Shown: positions 17,764-25,988 of the stretch, one piece after another | How positions within the stretch are numbered: position 1 is the first letter of the stretch | Layout of the letters: every line of letters starts with the position of its first letter | Assembly: GCA_964437245.1 (NCBI GenBank) | Contig: CAYTGJ010000002.1 | Location: 1-64,000 of the forward strand | Direction of reading: 5' to 3' | Length of the DNA stretch: 64,000 nt | Source of the DNA: JANYCO01 sp964437245 | GTDB lineage: Bacteria > Bacteroidota > Bacteroidia > Cytophagales > Cytophagaceae | Made by a program: the position numbers and the translations under genes | The notes under the pieces: generated by a model | Database searches by the model: none | What the model was told of the DNA's origin: nothing | What the model saw: only the letters and a program-made list of their open reading frames with translations

Positions 17764-18288
17764 ACAACTATAAATTTAAAATTAAACAATATACTCTTCT
17801 AATTTTTAAAGTTTTACAGGAGAAAAGTAAAACTATTTTTTCCTGCTTATAGGAATGTACGTAAAACATGGGGACAGCGTAGTAAAAGGCAATAAAAAAT
17901 CCTCAAAAAGTAACTAATACGCTATATTTTCAGGAATAGTTTATATCGCTTTAAAACACACAAAAAACTTATTAATTTTAGCTAATAGAAGCTTTTTTAA
18001 TTCAAAATACCACTTTAATACCTCCTTAAAAAATTACTGCTTAGACAATATTATTTCTCGCTTCAAAAGCGCTATATGGTCTTTAAAACCAGAGGATTTT
18101 TTTAAAGCAGGATTCTGGATACCAGATCCAGGATGCAAGATAAAAACATAGCTCCCTTAACACAACTAAATACATCTGTCAGAATCCGGGGAGCGTTTAT
18201 CCGGAATTCTACCTCTCGTATCTTGCATCTCATTTTTGAAGAGCTTGGCTTCCCACAAAACTAACTTTATCAGGAACAGTCTTAAATC
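17764..18288. other. Intergenic region with repeat element
   Basis: This 525-bp AT-rich gap lies between the T9SS cargo gene and the sugar transferase gene. It has no ORF worth calling. Its right half holds a copy of a dispersed inverted-repeat element (18,110-18,234). The left half should include the cargo gene's promoter, but I find no convincing TAnnTTTG box there. Confidence 0.5.
18110..18234. repeat. Dispersed intergenic inverted-repeat element, copy 1
   Basis: GATGCAAGATA (18,132-18,142) and its exact inverse TATCTTGCATC (18,219-18,229) bracket about 76 bp. Just outside the left arm is GGATACCAGATCCAGG, a core that recurs at about 34,034 and 40,100 in other intergenic gaps. This looks like a small noncoding mobile or structural repeat family. 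Confidence 0.6.
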
Positions 18289-18966
18289 TTATGCTAAAGG
18301 GTCGTTTCCTTTAAAGGGCTGGACCATTTGTCCATTCACATCGTAGACATCTTTAAGAAAAATAACTTTTAAAAAAGTAAGTAAAAGGATCTTAACGTCG
18401 AGACTAAAAGAAACATTTTCAGCATAATACACATCCATCTTGAATTTTTCCGGCCAGTCTATGGAATTTCTGCCTTTTACCTGTGCCCACCCTGTAATAC
18501 CAGGTAATACCGAATGTCTTTTCCGCTGAACATCAGAATATAGAGGCAAATATTCCATCAGCAGCGGCCGGGGACCTATCAAGCTCATTTTTCCCTCCAG
18601 AACATGAAATAACTGAGGAATCTCATCCAGAGAGGTTTTTCTCAGGATATTCCCAAACCAGGTGATCCGGTCACGCTCCGGAATATAATCCGGAAGATTA
18701 TCTTTCATGGTGCGGAATTTATATAAAAGGAAAGGTACCTCTCCCTTCCCGGGACGCATTTGAGTAAAAAATACACGCCCTTTATTGCTCACCAGTAATA
18801 TTGTTATAATAAGAACAAATACAGGCGAAAGGATAGCGATCAAACACAAAGCCCCTATAATATCCAGAATCCTTTTTAAAAATCTTTTATACACCGCCTC
18901 AATTTTAACTAACTTTGGCCTAAAATTAATAATTAAATTTAGAATGGTTTCTTTCCCAAACGCCAA
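18289..18966 (-). CDS. Sugar transferase, WcaJ/bacterial sugar-1-phosphate transferase type
   Basis: This enzyme class moves a sugar-1-phosphate onto undecaprenyl phosphate to start a polysaccharide repeat unit. The product is 225 residues. A single hydrophobic segment (ILDIIGALCLIAILSPVFVL) precedes the catalytic core with LLYKFRTMKDN, RKTSLDEIPQLFHVLEGKMS and LIGPRPLLMEY plus GITGWAQVKGRNS, all diagnostic. Start is uncertain: the ATG at 18,966 makes the gene overlap the divergent ispE by 23 bp, and a GTG at 18,894 (before YKRFLKRILD) would give the usual length. It is far from the polysaccharide locus at 42-63 kb but could initiate that glycan. Confidence 0.88.
   Translation of the reverse strand: MAFGKETILNLIINFRPKLVKIEAVYKRFLKRILDIIGALCLIAILSPVFVLIITILLVSNKGRVFFTQMRPGKGEVPFLLYKFRTMKDNLPDYIPERDRITWFGNILRKTSLDEIPQLFHVLEGKMSLIGPRPLLMEYLPLYSDVQRKRHSVLPGITGWAQVKGRNSIDWPEKFKMDVYYAENVSFSLDVKILLLTFLKVIFLKDVYDVNGQMVQPFKGNDPLA
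18910..18917 (+). promoter_or_regulatory. Possible ispE promoter -7 element
   Basis: TAACTTTG matches TAnnTTTG and lies 26 nt before the ispE start codon. Its -33 partner is degenerate (TTTA about 20 nt upstream). If functional, the promoter is inside the N-terminal codons of the divergent sugar transferase frame, favouring the shorter GTG start for that gene. Confidence 0.4.
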
Positions 18967-19753
18967 AATAAACTTAGGTTTAGATATTACTGAAAAAAGA
19001 CCCGATGGGTTTCATAATATAGAATCTTGTTTTTATCCCATCGAATGGACCGATGTTCTTGAGATAATCCCTTCACAGGAGCTCAAATTTAGTTCGGCAG
19101 GAATTCCAATACCCGGGGAATCCAATTCTAACCTCTGTTTAAAAGTCTACGAAGCATTAAAAAAAGATTTTGACATTCCTCCTGTCCATATACATCTGCT
19201 CAAGAACATTCCTATAGGAGCTGGTATGGGAGGAGGTTCGGGAGATGCAGCTTTTACCGCCCGAATGCTCAATGATCTTTTCGAGCTAGGACTTTCTTCT
19301 GAAAAGCTGGAAGACTATGTTCGTCCACTAGGCAGTGACTGTGCATTCTTTATCAAAAACAGTCCTGTATTTGCCTATGGAAAAGGAGATCAATTCAGGA
19401 ACATCAGCTTATCACTGAAGGGGTATTCTATCATAGTGCTCTACCCTCAGCTCCACATTTCCACTAAAGAAGCCTATAGCGGCATAATCCCCCGATCTCC
19501 TGCTCTTCCTATCGAAGAACTAATCCGAAAAGATATCAGAGAGTGGAAGACGCTCCTGAAGAATGATTTTGAAACTTCTCTTTTCCCTAAATATACCATT
19601 TTAAAAGAACTCAAAGAGACCCTTTATGAAGAAGGTGCTTTGTATGCTTCTATGACAGGGAGTGGTTCTGCGCTCTACGGGATATTTGAAAAAGCCCCCA
19701 AACTGACCAGCTCTTTCAGCGGTTGTATCGCATGGGAAGGAACGTTACAGTAA
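18944..19753 (+). CDS. ispE: 4-diphosphocytidyl-2-C-methyl-D-erythritol kinase IspE
   Basis: IspE phosphorylates CDP-methylerythritol in the MEP pathway to isopentenyl diphosphate. I start at MVSFPNAKINLGLDI (18,944), since the family begins with this PAKINLxL motif; the longer frame adds 53 residues antisense to the sugar transferase. The 269-residue product has the GHMP kinase ATP loop IPIGAGMGGGSGDAAFTARM and a C-terminal MTGSGSALYGIF. Length is normal. The resulting isoprenoids supply the polyprenyl synthase at 28,162 and MenA. Confidence 0.95.
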   Translation: MVSFPNAKINLGLDITEKRPDGFHNIESCFYPIEWTDVLEIIPSQELKFSSAGIPIPGESNSNLCLKVYEALKKDFDIPPVHIHLLKNIPIGAGMGGGSGDAAFTARMLNDLFELGLSSEKLEDYVRPLGSDCAFFIKNSPVFAYGKGDQFRNISLSLKGYSIIVLYPQLHISTKEAYSGIIPRSPALPIEELIRKDIREWKTLLKNDFETSLFPKYTILKELKETLYEEGALYASMTGSGSALYGIFEKAPKLTSSFSGCIAWEGTLQ

Positions 19754-19867
19754 ATCTCTCCTCTTTTCAGAGGGGCAAACACAAGCAACCTTATAATAAC
19801 CAATAGTTTACATTAAATACCCAGCGCATTCCGGTGATCAACCCTTAAAAAATCATGCACATATTTT

Positions 19868-19895
19868 TTTGATTTAATGCAAATTACTATCTTTG
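19868..19895 (+). promoter_or_regulatory. rpsU promoter
   Basis: TTTG (19,868-19,871) and TATCTTTG (19,888-19,895) resemble the Bacteroidota -33 and -7 boxes. The 16-nt spacer is shorter than the usual 19-21, so the -33 assignment is less sure than the -7. The S21 start codon follows 21 nt later. Confidence 0.65.
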
Positions 19896-19916
19896 CAGCC
19901 TTAATAAAGATAGACT

Positions 19917-20111
19917 ATGATCATCGTAAGCGTAAAAGAAAACGAATCAATTGACAAAGCATTAAAAAGATTCAAAAAGAAATTTGAAAAAACAGGTGTT
20001 CTGAAAGAATTAAGATCCAGAAGTGCCTACGAAAAGAAATCCGTAAAAAGAAGATTCACTGTGATCCGTGCTGCATACAGACAAAAAATGCAACAAGGAG
20101 CTGCTGAGTAG
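19917..20111 (+). CDS. rpsU: 30S ribosomal protein S21
   Basis: The 64-residue basic protein begins MIIVSVKENESIDKALKRFK and contains ELRSRSAYEKKSVKRR, the S21 signature. S21 sits near the 3' end of 16S rRNA and, in Bacteroidota, helps sequester the anti-Shine-Dalgarno sequence. It is followed by a Xer recombinase gene and hpf, an order I know from Flavobacteriia. A hairpin at 20,143-20,171 separates it from the recombinase. Confidence 0.97.
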   Translation: MIIVSVKENESIDKALKRFKKKFEKTGVLKELRSRSAYEKKSVKRRFTVIRAAYRQKMQQGAAE

Positions 20112-20142
20112 TTTTCTTTTTTTGATAATATTCTCTATATTG

Positions 20143-20171
20143 AATCACCAGGATCACTAAACCTGGTGATT
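20143..20171 (+). promoter_or_regulatory. Hairpin immediately before the Xer recombinase start codon
   Basis: AATCACCAGG (20,143-20,152) and CCTGGTGATT (20,162-20,171) form a perfect 10-bp stem with a 9-nt loop. The stem ends 4 nt before the ATG at 20,176 and no U-run follows, so it looks more like a translational block than a terminator. Confidence 0.6.
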
Positions 20172-20175
20172 TGGT

Positions 20176-21078
20176 ATGGTTAATGATTTTTTGAAATATA
20201 TTCAATACGAGAAAAGATATAGTAATCATACCTATATCTCCTACCAAACTGATCTGCAACAATTTTGTACGTTTCTAGAAAAGGAATACCAGATAAGTAA
20301 TCCTTTGGAGGCTTCGTTCGCTATTATCCGTTCCTGGATCGCCAGCCTTTCGGAAGATCGTATCACCTCCAAGTCCATTAACAGAAAGATAGCCTGTCTC
20401 CGATCTTATTACAAATTTTTAAGACGTAACGGACACATCGCTAAAGATCCTATGTTAAAGATCAAAGGACCTAAAATAGCAAAAACACTTCCTGTTTTTG
20501 TGGAAGAAGAAAAACTGATCACCTTGCTGGATGGGGTCTGTGATCAAGACAATCAACTGGGGTTTGAAGAAAATTTTAACGGCATACGAGACCGGCTGAT
20601 CATAGAACTTTTCTATGGTACAGGGATTCGTCTTTCAGAACTCATCGAAATAAAAAGTTCCGATATCAATTTTTACGACAGAACACTCAAAGTGACAGGG
20701 AAAGGGAATAAGGAAAGAATTATCCCGATCAATGAGACGTTGATCAATCGTATAAAAGAATACGAAGACAGGAAAAAAAAGGACCTTTCAGGCAACTCTT
20801 CCCAATACTTAATCGTTACTAATAAAGGAAGCAAGACTTATCCTATGTTTATATACAAAACGGTAAGAAAATACCTGGATATGAGTACAACAGTAGAAAA
20901 GAGAAGTCCTCACGTATTAAGGCATTCATTTGCCACCCACTTATTGAACAAGGGGGCAGATCTTAATGCGATCAAAGACTTACTCGGCCATAGCAGTCTT
21001 GCCGCTACACAAGTGTATACCCATAATTCGCTGGACAAGTTAAAGGCCATTTTTACGCAGGCCCATCCGAAATCATAG
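20176..21078 (+). CDS. xerC: Tyrosine recombinase, XerC/XerD type
   Basis: Xer recombinases resolve chromosome dimers at dif. The 300-residue product has an N-terminal SAM-like DNA-binding domain (about 1-90) and the integrase core. All catalytic residues are visible: R152 (GTGIRLSEL), H246 and R249 (HVLRHSFATH), H272 (LGHSSLAATQ) and the nucleophile Y281 (VYTHNS). Length and N terminus fit Xer rather than a phage or transposon integrase, and no att-like repeats flank it. It lies between rpsU and hpf, a conserved setting. XerC versus XerD cannot be settled from sequence alone. Confidence 0.9.
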   Translation: MVNDFLKYIQYEKRYSNHTYISYQTDLQQFCTFLEKEYQISNPLEASFAIIRSWIASLSEDRITSKSINRKIACLRSYYKFLRRNGHIAKDPMLKIKGPKIAKTLPVFVEEEKLITLLDGVCDQDNQLGFEENFNGIRDRLIIELFYGTGIRLSELIEIKSSDINFYDRTLKVTGKGNKERIIPINETLINRIKEYEDRKKKDLSGNSSQYLIVTNKGSKTYPMFIYKTVRKYLDMSTTVEKRSPHVLRHSFATHLLNKGADLNAIKDLLGHSSLAATQVYTHNSLDKLKAIFTQAHPKS

Positions 21079-21242
21079 GCTCCGCAACGCTTGATTTCTG
21101 TTAAGGGAACCAAGACGACTCGTCTCATTGATTATTTCAACATTCAAATTTTATAAAATGTACCCGTACTCTAAAATATGTTCTACCTCAGGTCCGAATG
21201 ATTATAACGGGGATCATAAAAACCTGAACAACCTGAATTACT

Positions 21243-21542
21243 ATGAAACTGCAAATCCAATCCATCCATTTTGATGCAGATGTCAAACTTATTTCTTTCA
21301 TTGAAAAGAAAATGGAAAAGCTGGAAACTTTTTATGATCGTATCCTCGGAGGCGAAGTATTTTTAAAGCTTCAGAACGACGATGAAAAAGGGAATAAAAT
21401 CGTCAATATAAAAATACTGATCCCGGGAGGAGACATATTCGTTCAGGAACAAGCACCTACTTTTGAAGAAGCTACCGACAACGCTTATGAAATCTTAAAA
21501 AGACAGCTCAGCAGAAAGAAAGAAAAAACTACCGCTCACTAA
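21243..21542 (+). CDS. hpf: Ribosome hibernation-promoting factor, HPF/YfiA family
   Basis: The 99-residue protein starts MKLQIQSIHFDADVKLISFI and contains VNIKILIPGGDIFVQEQAPT plus FEEATDNAYEILKRQLSRKK, the beta-alpha-beta fold and basic helix of short HPF. It binds the decoding centre of idle ribosomes and promotes dimer formation with a partner or blocks tRNA binding. The long-form C-terminal domain is absent. It is downstream of rpsU and the Xer gene and ends at a strong terminator. Confidence 0.93.
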   Translation: MKLQIQSIHFDADVKLISFIEKKMEKLETFYDRILGGEVFLKLQNDDEKGNKIVNIKILIPGGDIFVQEQAPTFEEATDNAYEILKRQLSRKKEKTTAH

Positions 21543-21550
21543 GCAGTCGA

Positions 21551-21581
21551 AAGAAACAGGAGTTTAAAACTCCTGTTTCTT
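21551..21581. terminator. Bidirectional terminator hpf / yraN
   Basis: AAGAAACAGGAGTTT (21,551-21,565) and AAACTCCTGTTTCTT (21,567-21,581) are near-perfect complements, with T-rich sequence on the right. It lies between the convergent stop codons of hpf and yraN and ends one base before the yraN stop. Confidence 0.85.
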
Positions 21582-21923
21582 TTAAAACACATCTTCAAAA
21601 TGTTCGGGAGCCTCACTTCCCGTAATGGCTACGATGTCAAAACGAATTTCTTTTCCCCAGTTACTCTCTACCAGATACTGTGTTGCCGTCTTCCTCAGCA
21701 TTTCTGCTTTATATGTCCCCACAAAATCTTCCGGATGTCCGAATGCATTGTTCTTTCTGTATTTGACTTCTACAAACACCATCATCCCACTATTGATTGC
21801 TATGATATCGATTTCCCCTCGTTTATAACGGTAATTCTGCACAAGGATCTTCCATCCTTTTTGTAAAAGAAACTGTACGGCTTTCTCCTCTCCTGCTTTT
21901 CCTGAAGCGATGGTTGTTTTCAT
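21582..21923 (-). CDS. YraN/UPF0102 family putative endonuclease
   Basis: I start at MKTTIASGKAGEEKAVQFLL (21,923), the conserved beginning of the family, rather than 31 codons upstream. The 113-residue product contains GWKILVQNYRYKRGEIDIIA and MMVFVEVKYRKNNAFG, the restriction-endonuclease-like D-(E/Q)-x-K core. The family is predicted to process recombination intermediates, though proof is limited. It converges on hpf across a strong terminator. Confidence 0.9.
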   Translation of the reverse strand: MKTTIASGKAGEEKAVQFLLQKGWKILVQNYRYKRGEIDIIAINSGMMVFVEVKYRKNNAFGHPEDFVGTYKAEMLRKTATQYLVESNWGKEIRFDIVAITGSEAPEHFEDVF

Positions 21924-22031
21924 AAAAAAATAAAAAATACGGATCGACAAAACAGATCCTGAAAGCATATATAGATAATTTTCCGGATTAAAACTACAAT
22001 ACATTCCTATTCTCAATTAATAACTATAAAT

Positions 22032-22784
22032 TTGTCCATACTATCCACGGATCCTGTTGTGTATACCAATCAAAACAAAAACACTTATTTCCGGCATCTT
22101 GGACATATCGGATACCAGGATGCTTTAGCAGCACAGACAACGCTATTCAACGAGATCATTGCGCTGAAATTACGTAATCGTGATCTTCCTGAGCAGGGTC
22201 AGCAAAGTACTCCTAATTATCTTTTGTTTTGCGAACATCCTCATGTATATACGTTGGGCCGCAGTGGTACGAAAGAAAATCTCCTGATCAACGAACTTCA
22301 TCTGGCAGAGAAGAATGCGCTATACGTGGAAACTAACCGTGGAGGAGACATTACCTATCATGGTCCCGGACAGTTGGTAGGCTATCCGATCCTGGATCTT
22401 GACAATTTTTTTACCGACATCCACCAGTATCTCCGTTTGCTGGAAGAAGCTATCATTCTCACACTCTCGGATTATTCCATCAAAGCCGGCAGGATACAAG
22501 GGCTTACCGGTGTGTGGATCGATTTTGAAGATGAAAAAAAAGCGAGAAAAATATGTGCGATGGGAGTAAAGGCCAGCCGATGGGTTACGATGCATGGTTT
22601 TGCCTTAAACATAAATACGGATCTTTCGTATTTTAATAATATTATTCCTTGTGGAATTTCAGACAAGGCCGTCACTTCTATGTCGCTGGAACTGAGCAGG
22701 GAAATTCCTGTCAATGAAGTAGAAGAAAAATTAAAAGAACATTTAGCTGTTTTATTTGAGATGAAAATAATTTCAAATTTCTAA
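22032..22784 (+). CDS. lipB: Octanoyltransferase LipB
   Basis: LipB transfers octanoyl from acyl carrier protein to lipoyl domains, the first step of lipoate synthesis. The 250-residue frame contains NRGGDITYHGPGQLVGYPIL, the family signature, and the nucleophile segment NIIPCGISDKAVTSM with the Cys. The invariant Lys is in AMGVKASRWVTMHG. The start shown is a TTG; no ATG precedes the conserved region at a sensible distance, so the start is either this codon or another rare one. LipA is not in this window. Confidence 0.92.
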   Translation: MSILSTDPVVYTNQNKNTYFRHLGHIGYQDALAAQTTLFNEIIALKLRNRDLPEQGQQSTPNYLLFCEHPHVYTLGRSGTKENLLINELHLAEKNALYVETNRGGDITYHGPGQLVGYPILDLDNFFTDIHQYLRLLEEAIILTLSDYSIKAGRIQGLTGVWIDFEDEKKARKICAMGVKASRWVTMHGFALNINTDLSYFNNIIPCGISDKAVTSMSLELSREIPVNEVEEKLKEHLAVLFEMKIISNF

Positions 22785-22833
22785 ACTAATTTGTATTTTT
22801 AAAGAGATAGCATAAAAGATAACCTCTGTTCGA

Positions 22834-23241
22834 ATGAAGAAAGATATTCCGTTTTTACCGGTTGAAGGTGTATGCATAGCAGTAAGCCGGCATATAGAAT
22901 CTGTCGGGGAGGCCAACTGGAAAGTATTTCTCCTCAATAAGAATTCCTTCTCGATACAAAATGTTTTTATCCGCTCTAAAGGATACGGATTCAACGAAGA
23001 AGGAGAAAAACAAGAAACGTCTACCTTACGCCATCATATTCCAGAGGTAGAGGCAGGAGAATATGCCCTCATTGAACCTATAGATCCTACAGTATTCCAT
23101 CTGAACAATGAATACTGGGTAAGCTATTTTGTAGAAAACCAGGTATACGACAAGAAGTTTATATTCGTACCGGATACGATCGTAGAATCAAATCTTATTT
23201 TTATACCTCAAATCAATATGGAAGGAGTATTACACACTTAA
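22834..23241 (+). CDS. Conserved Bacteroidota hypothetical protein (135 aa)
   Basis: The protein is soluble, 135 residues, with alternating beta-strand pattern. Features include VEGVCIAVSRHIE near the N terminus, TSTLRHHIPEVEAGEYALIE in the middle, and LNNEYWVSYF near the end. I recognise a family common in Flavobacteriia that databases sometimes label phenylalanyl-tRNA synthetase subunit alpha; it has no synthetase motifs, so that label is wrong. Function unknown. It sits 50 bp downstream of lipB on the same strand. Confidence 0.65.
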   Translation: MKKDIPFLPVEGVCIAVSRHIESVGEANWKVFLLNKNSFSIQNVFIRSKGYGFNEEGEKQETSTLRHHIPEVEAGEYALIEPIDPTVFHLNNEYWVSYFVENQVYDKKFIFVPDTIVESNLIFIPQINMEGVLHT

Positions 23242-23313
23242 TTTATAACATTTTTTATTTTTTATTTCGTCTGCGTTGTCTATCAGGCACAGGGATTTTT
23301 ATTTTTACTGTTT

Positions 23314-24039
23314 ATGCACCATTTTTTTTCTTCTTTACCCAACATATTGTTTCTTGATATTGAAACAGTTTCCGGACAGGAAAGTTATACTGATCTTTCC
23401 AAACGTATGAGTCAAGCCTGGGATCATAAATCCCGGCTGATCGATGCGACCAGAGATCCCGCACAGCTCTACTTCGAGAGAGCCGGCATTTACGCCGAGT
23501 TCGGAAAGGTGATCGCCATTGGGGCTGGATTCTTTTTTACCGATCACCACAGCAAAGAGCTTAAATTCAGGGTAAAATGCATTACCGGTTCCGATGAGAA
23601 AGAAGTACTTACAGAATTTATCGAACTGATCACTCAGAAATTCGGAAACCGTAAACTCCTCTTCTGCGCTCATAACGGCAAAGAATTTGACTATCCGTAT
23701 TTATGCCGAAGGATCCTGCTCAACGGGCTTGACCTTCCCAAACCACTTTTACTGTCAGGGAAAAAATCCTGGCAAGTTGACCATCTTGACACGTTAGAGC
23801 TGTGGAAATTCGGGGACCATAAGCACTATTCCTCTCTGGAATTGCTCTGTTGTATCTTCGATATTCCCGGCAGCAAGGAAGATATGAACGGAAGCCAGGT
23901 CAATTTCATCTACTACCATGACCAAGACCTTCCCCGCATTGCCCGGTATTGTACGGAAGATGTTCTTGCTACCGCACAGCTGTATTTAAAGCTTCATAAT
24001 AAGCCACTTATCAAAAAAGAACATATTATCTGGTGTTAG
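23314..24039 (+). CDS. DEDD-type 3'-5' exonuclease (PolB-like exonuclease domain)
   Basis: The 241-residue protein is a stand-alone ribonuclease-H-fold exonuclease. ILFLDIETVSG holds the first Asp-Glu pair, FCAHNGKEFDYPYLCRRI the second acidic motif, and RIARYCTEDVLATAQLYLKL the third (YxxxD type, DEDDy). This matches the predicted PolB-like 3'-5' exonuclease family seen in Bacteroidota. Substrate is unknown; DNA proofreading or repair is plausible. No polymerase domain is attached. It precedes the ABC ATPase by 89 bp. Confidence 0.85.
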   Translation: MHHFFSSLPNILFLDIETVSGQESYTDLSKRMSQAWDHKSRLIDATRDPAQLYFERAGIYAEFGKVIAIGAGFFFTDHHSKELKFRVKCITGSDEKEVLTEFIELITQKFGNRKLLFCAHNGKEFDYPYLCRRILLNGLDLPKPLLLSGKKSWQVDHLDTLELWKFGDHKHYSSLELLCCIFDIPGSKEDMNGSQVNFIYYHDQDLPRIARYCTEDVLATAQLYLKLHNKPLIKKEHIIWC

Positions 24040-24128
24040 TACCTCAAAAACCCGAATGTACCACGTAAAATTATGCTTTTAAACAGCTCAAAACTCGAAT
24101 TTTTTACTATTTTTGGTGGTTAAGCCGA

Positions 24129-25985
24129 TTGTGTTTGAAAGAGTCTCAGATAAATAGTACCGACGACCAGAATTTTCTGCTGGATGTAAGAAACCTCAAA
24201 ACTGTTTTTAAAACAGAAGATTCTGAGGTTGTAGCTGCAGAAGATGTTAGCTTCAGGATCAAACGGGGAGAAACGATTGGAATCGTAGGAGAATCAGGAT
24301 CGGGGAAATCCGTCACGGCCTTGTCGATCATGAAACTAATCCCCAATCCTCCGGGGAAAATAGCGGGCGGTAATATTTTCTTTAACTCTCCCAGCAAAGG
24401 GCTTATCGATCTTGCCGGTCTTAGCGAGCAGGAAATGCAATATGAAAGAGGCAATGAAATTGCCATGATCTTTCAGGAACCCATGACCTCTCTTAATCCT
24501 GTTTTTACCTGTGGCGACCAATTAATGGAGACCATTCTTCTTCATAGAAAGGTAAGCAAGGAAGAAGCAAAAAAACTCACCATGGAACTCTTTCAAAGAG
24601 TAGAGTTACCCAGACCGGAAGATATTTTCCATTCCTATCCACACGAGATCTCTGGCGGACAGAAGCAGCGTGTCATGATTGCCATGGCCATGTGCTGCAA
24701 CCCTTCTCTTCTGATTGCAGACGAACCCACTACTGCGCTGGATGTAACCGTTCAGGCCAAAATACTGGACCTTATGCGTCAGCTTCGCGATGAAAATGAT
24801 ATGTCCATCATATTCATTACGCACGACCTTGGAGTAGTGGCAGAGATCGCAGATAAAGTAGCCGTGATGTACCACGGGAAAATTGTAGAGCAGGGAACCG
24901 TATGGGATATATTTTCCAACCCTCAGCACCCTTATACCAAAAGTCTTCTGGCCTGCCGTCCGCGGCTGGATATTAAAATGAAGATCCTGCCGGTGGCCAC
25001 GGATTTCATGAACGTAGACATAGAAGGAAGAATTACGGAAAAAGTACAGGAACAAAAATATTCTTCTGTGGGAGAAGCAATTCTCCTCAATTTTACCGAC
25101 GACGACGAGATACGGGAGCGGAATACTTTCCTTGCCTCACAACCGCCGCAACTGGAAATTAAAAACCTGAAAATGTATTTCCCTATCAAAAGGGGATTGT
25201 TTGGAAAAGTAAAGGACCATGTAAAAGCGGTAGACGATGTCAGTTTTAACGTATATCCGGGAGAAACCATCGGACTTGTAGGCGAATCGGGATGTGGGAA
25301 AACCACCCTGGGCAGAGCTATCCTTCGCCTGATAGAACCTACCTCCGGCAGTATTACATTTGAAGGAAAAGACATCACCCATATAGATAAAGAAGAGCTG
25401 CGAAAACTCCGGAAAGATATCCAGATCATTTTCCAGGATCCTTATTCCTCTCTTAACCCGAGAATGACCATCGGAGAAGCGATCATCGAACCTATGCGGG
25501 TAAATCATATTTACGAATCGGATTTCCACAGAAAAAAACATACCATTGAGCTTTTGGAGAAAGTAAACTTATCCAAAAGGCATTTTGAACGTTATCCTCA
25601 TGAATTCTCAGGAGGGCAGCGACAAAGAATATGCATTGCCCGTGCACTCGCTCTAAATCCTAAATTTATTATCTGCGACGAATCTGTATCGGCACTGGAT
25701 GTATCGGTACAAGCACAGGTACTGAACCTGTTGAATAAACTGAAAGAAGAATTTAACTTCACCTATATTTTTATTTCACACGATCTGTCGGTCGTTAAGT
25801 TCATGTCAGACAGAATTATTGTCATGAACAAAGGGAAAATAGAAGAGCTTGGATTTGCTGAAGATATATATGCCAATCCCACCTCAGAATACACCCAACG
25901 ACTGATCAATGCAATTCCTAAAGGCAATCTGGAAGACATCCGCAGAGCCCAACTGCTTAGGAAGCAAGACTCTCTTAGACATTAA
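24129..25985 (+). CDS. Double ATP-binding subunit, oligopeptide/dipeptide ABC transporter (DppD-DppF fused)
   Basis: The 618-residue protein carries two ABC cassettes in tandem. Cassette 1 has Walker A GESGSGKSVTALS, signature SGGQKQRVMIAM and Walker B LLIADEPTTALDVT. Cassette 2 has GESGCGKTTLGRA, SGGQRQRICIARA and IICDESVSALDVS. Each ends with the oligopeptide-specific C-terminal region (HPYTKSLLACRP; SEYTQRLINAIP). Such fusions energise import of peptides or nickel. Permease and binding-protein genes are not adjacent. The start is a TTG. In cassette 2 the usual D-E-P reads D-E-S, which is common in this group. Confidence 0.92.
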   Translation: MCLKESQINSTDDQNFLLDVRNLKTVFKTEDSEVVAAEDVSFRIKRGETIGIVGESGSGKSVTALSIMKLIPNPPGKIAGGNIFFNSPSKGLIDLAGLSEQEMQYERGNEIAMIFQEPMTSLNPVFTCGDQLMETILLHRKVSKEEAKKLTMELFQRVELPRPEDIFHSYPHEISGGQKQRVMIAMAMCCNPSLLIADEPTTALDVTVQAKILDLMRQLRDENDMSIIFITHDLGVVAEIADKVAVMYHGKIVEQGTVWDIFSNPQHPYTKSLLACRPRLDIKMKILPVATDFMNVDIEGRITEKVQEQKYSSVGEAILLNFTDDDEIRERNTFLASQPPQLEIKNLKMYFPIKRGLFGKVKDHVKAVDDVSFNVYPGETIGLVGESGCGKTTLGRAILRLIEPTSGSITFEGKDITHIDKEELRKLRKDIQIIFQDPYSSLNPRMTIGEAIIEPMRVNHIYESDFHRKKHTIELLEKVNLSKRHFERYPHEFSGGQRQRICIARALALNPKFIICDESVSALDVSVQAQVLNLLNKLKEEFNFTYIFISHDLSVVKFMSDRIIVMNKGKIEELGFAEDIYANPTSEYTQRLINAIPKGNLEDIRRAQLLRKQDSLRH

Positions 25986-25988
25986 CAC

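Noticed and set aside
20176..21078. Tyrosine recombinase as integrase of a mobile element
   Set aside because: Length, motifs and setting between rpsU and hpf fit housekeeping Xer; there are no flanking att repeats or cargo genes.
22834..23241. Phenylalanyl-tRNA synthetase subunit annotation
   Set aside because: Similar proteins carry that label in databases, but the 135 residues contain no class II synthetase motifs.
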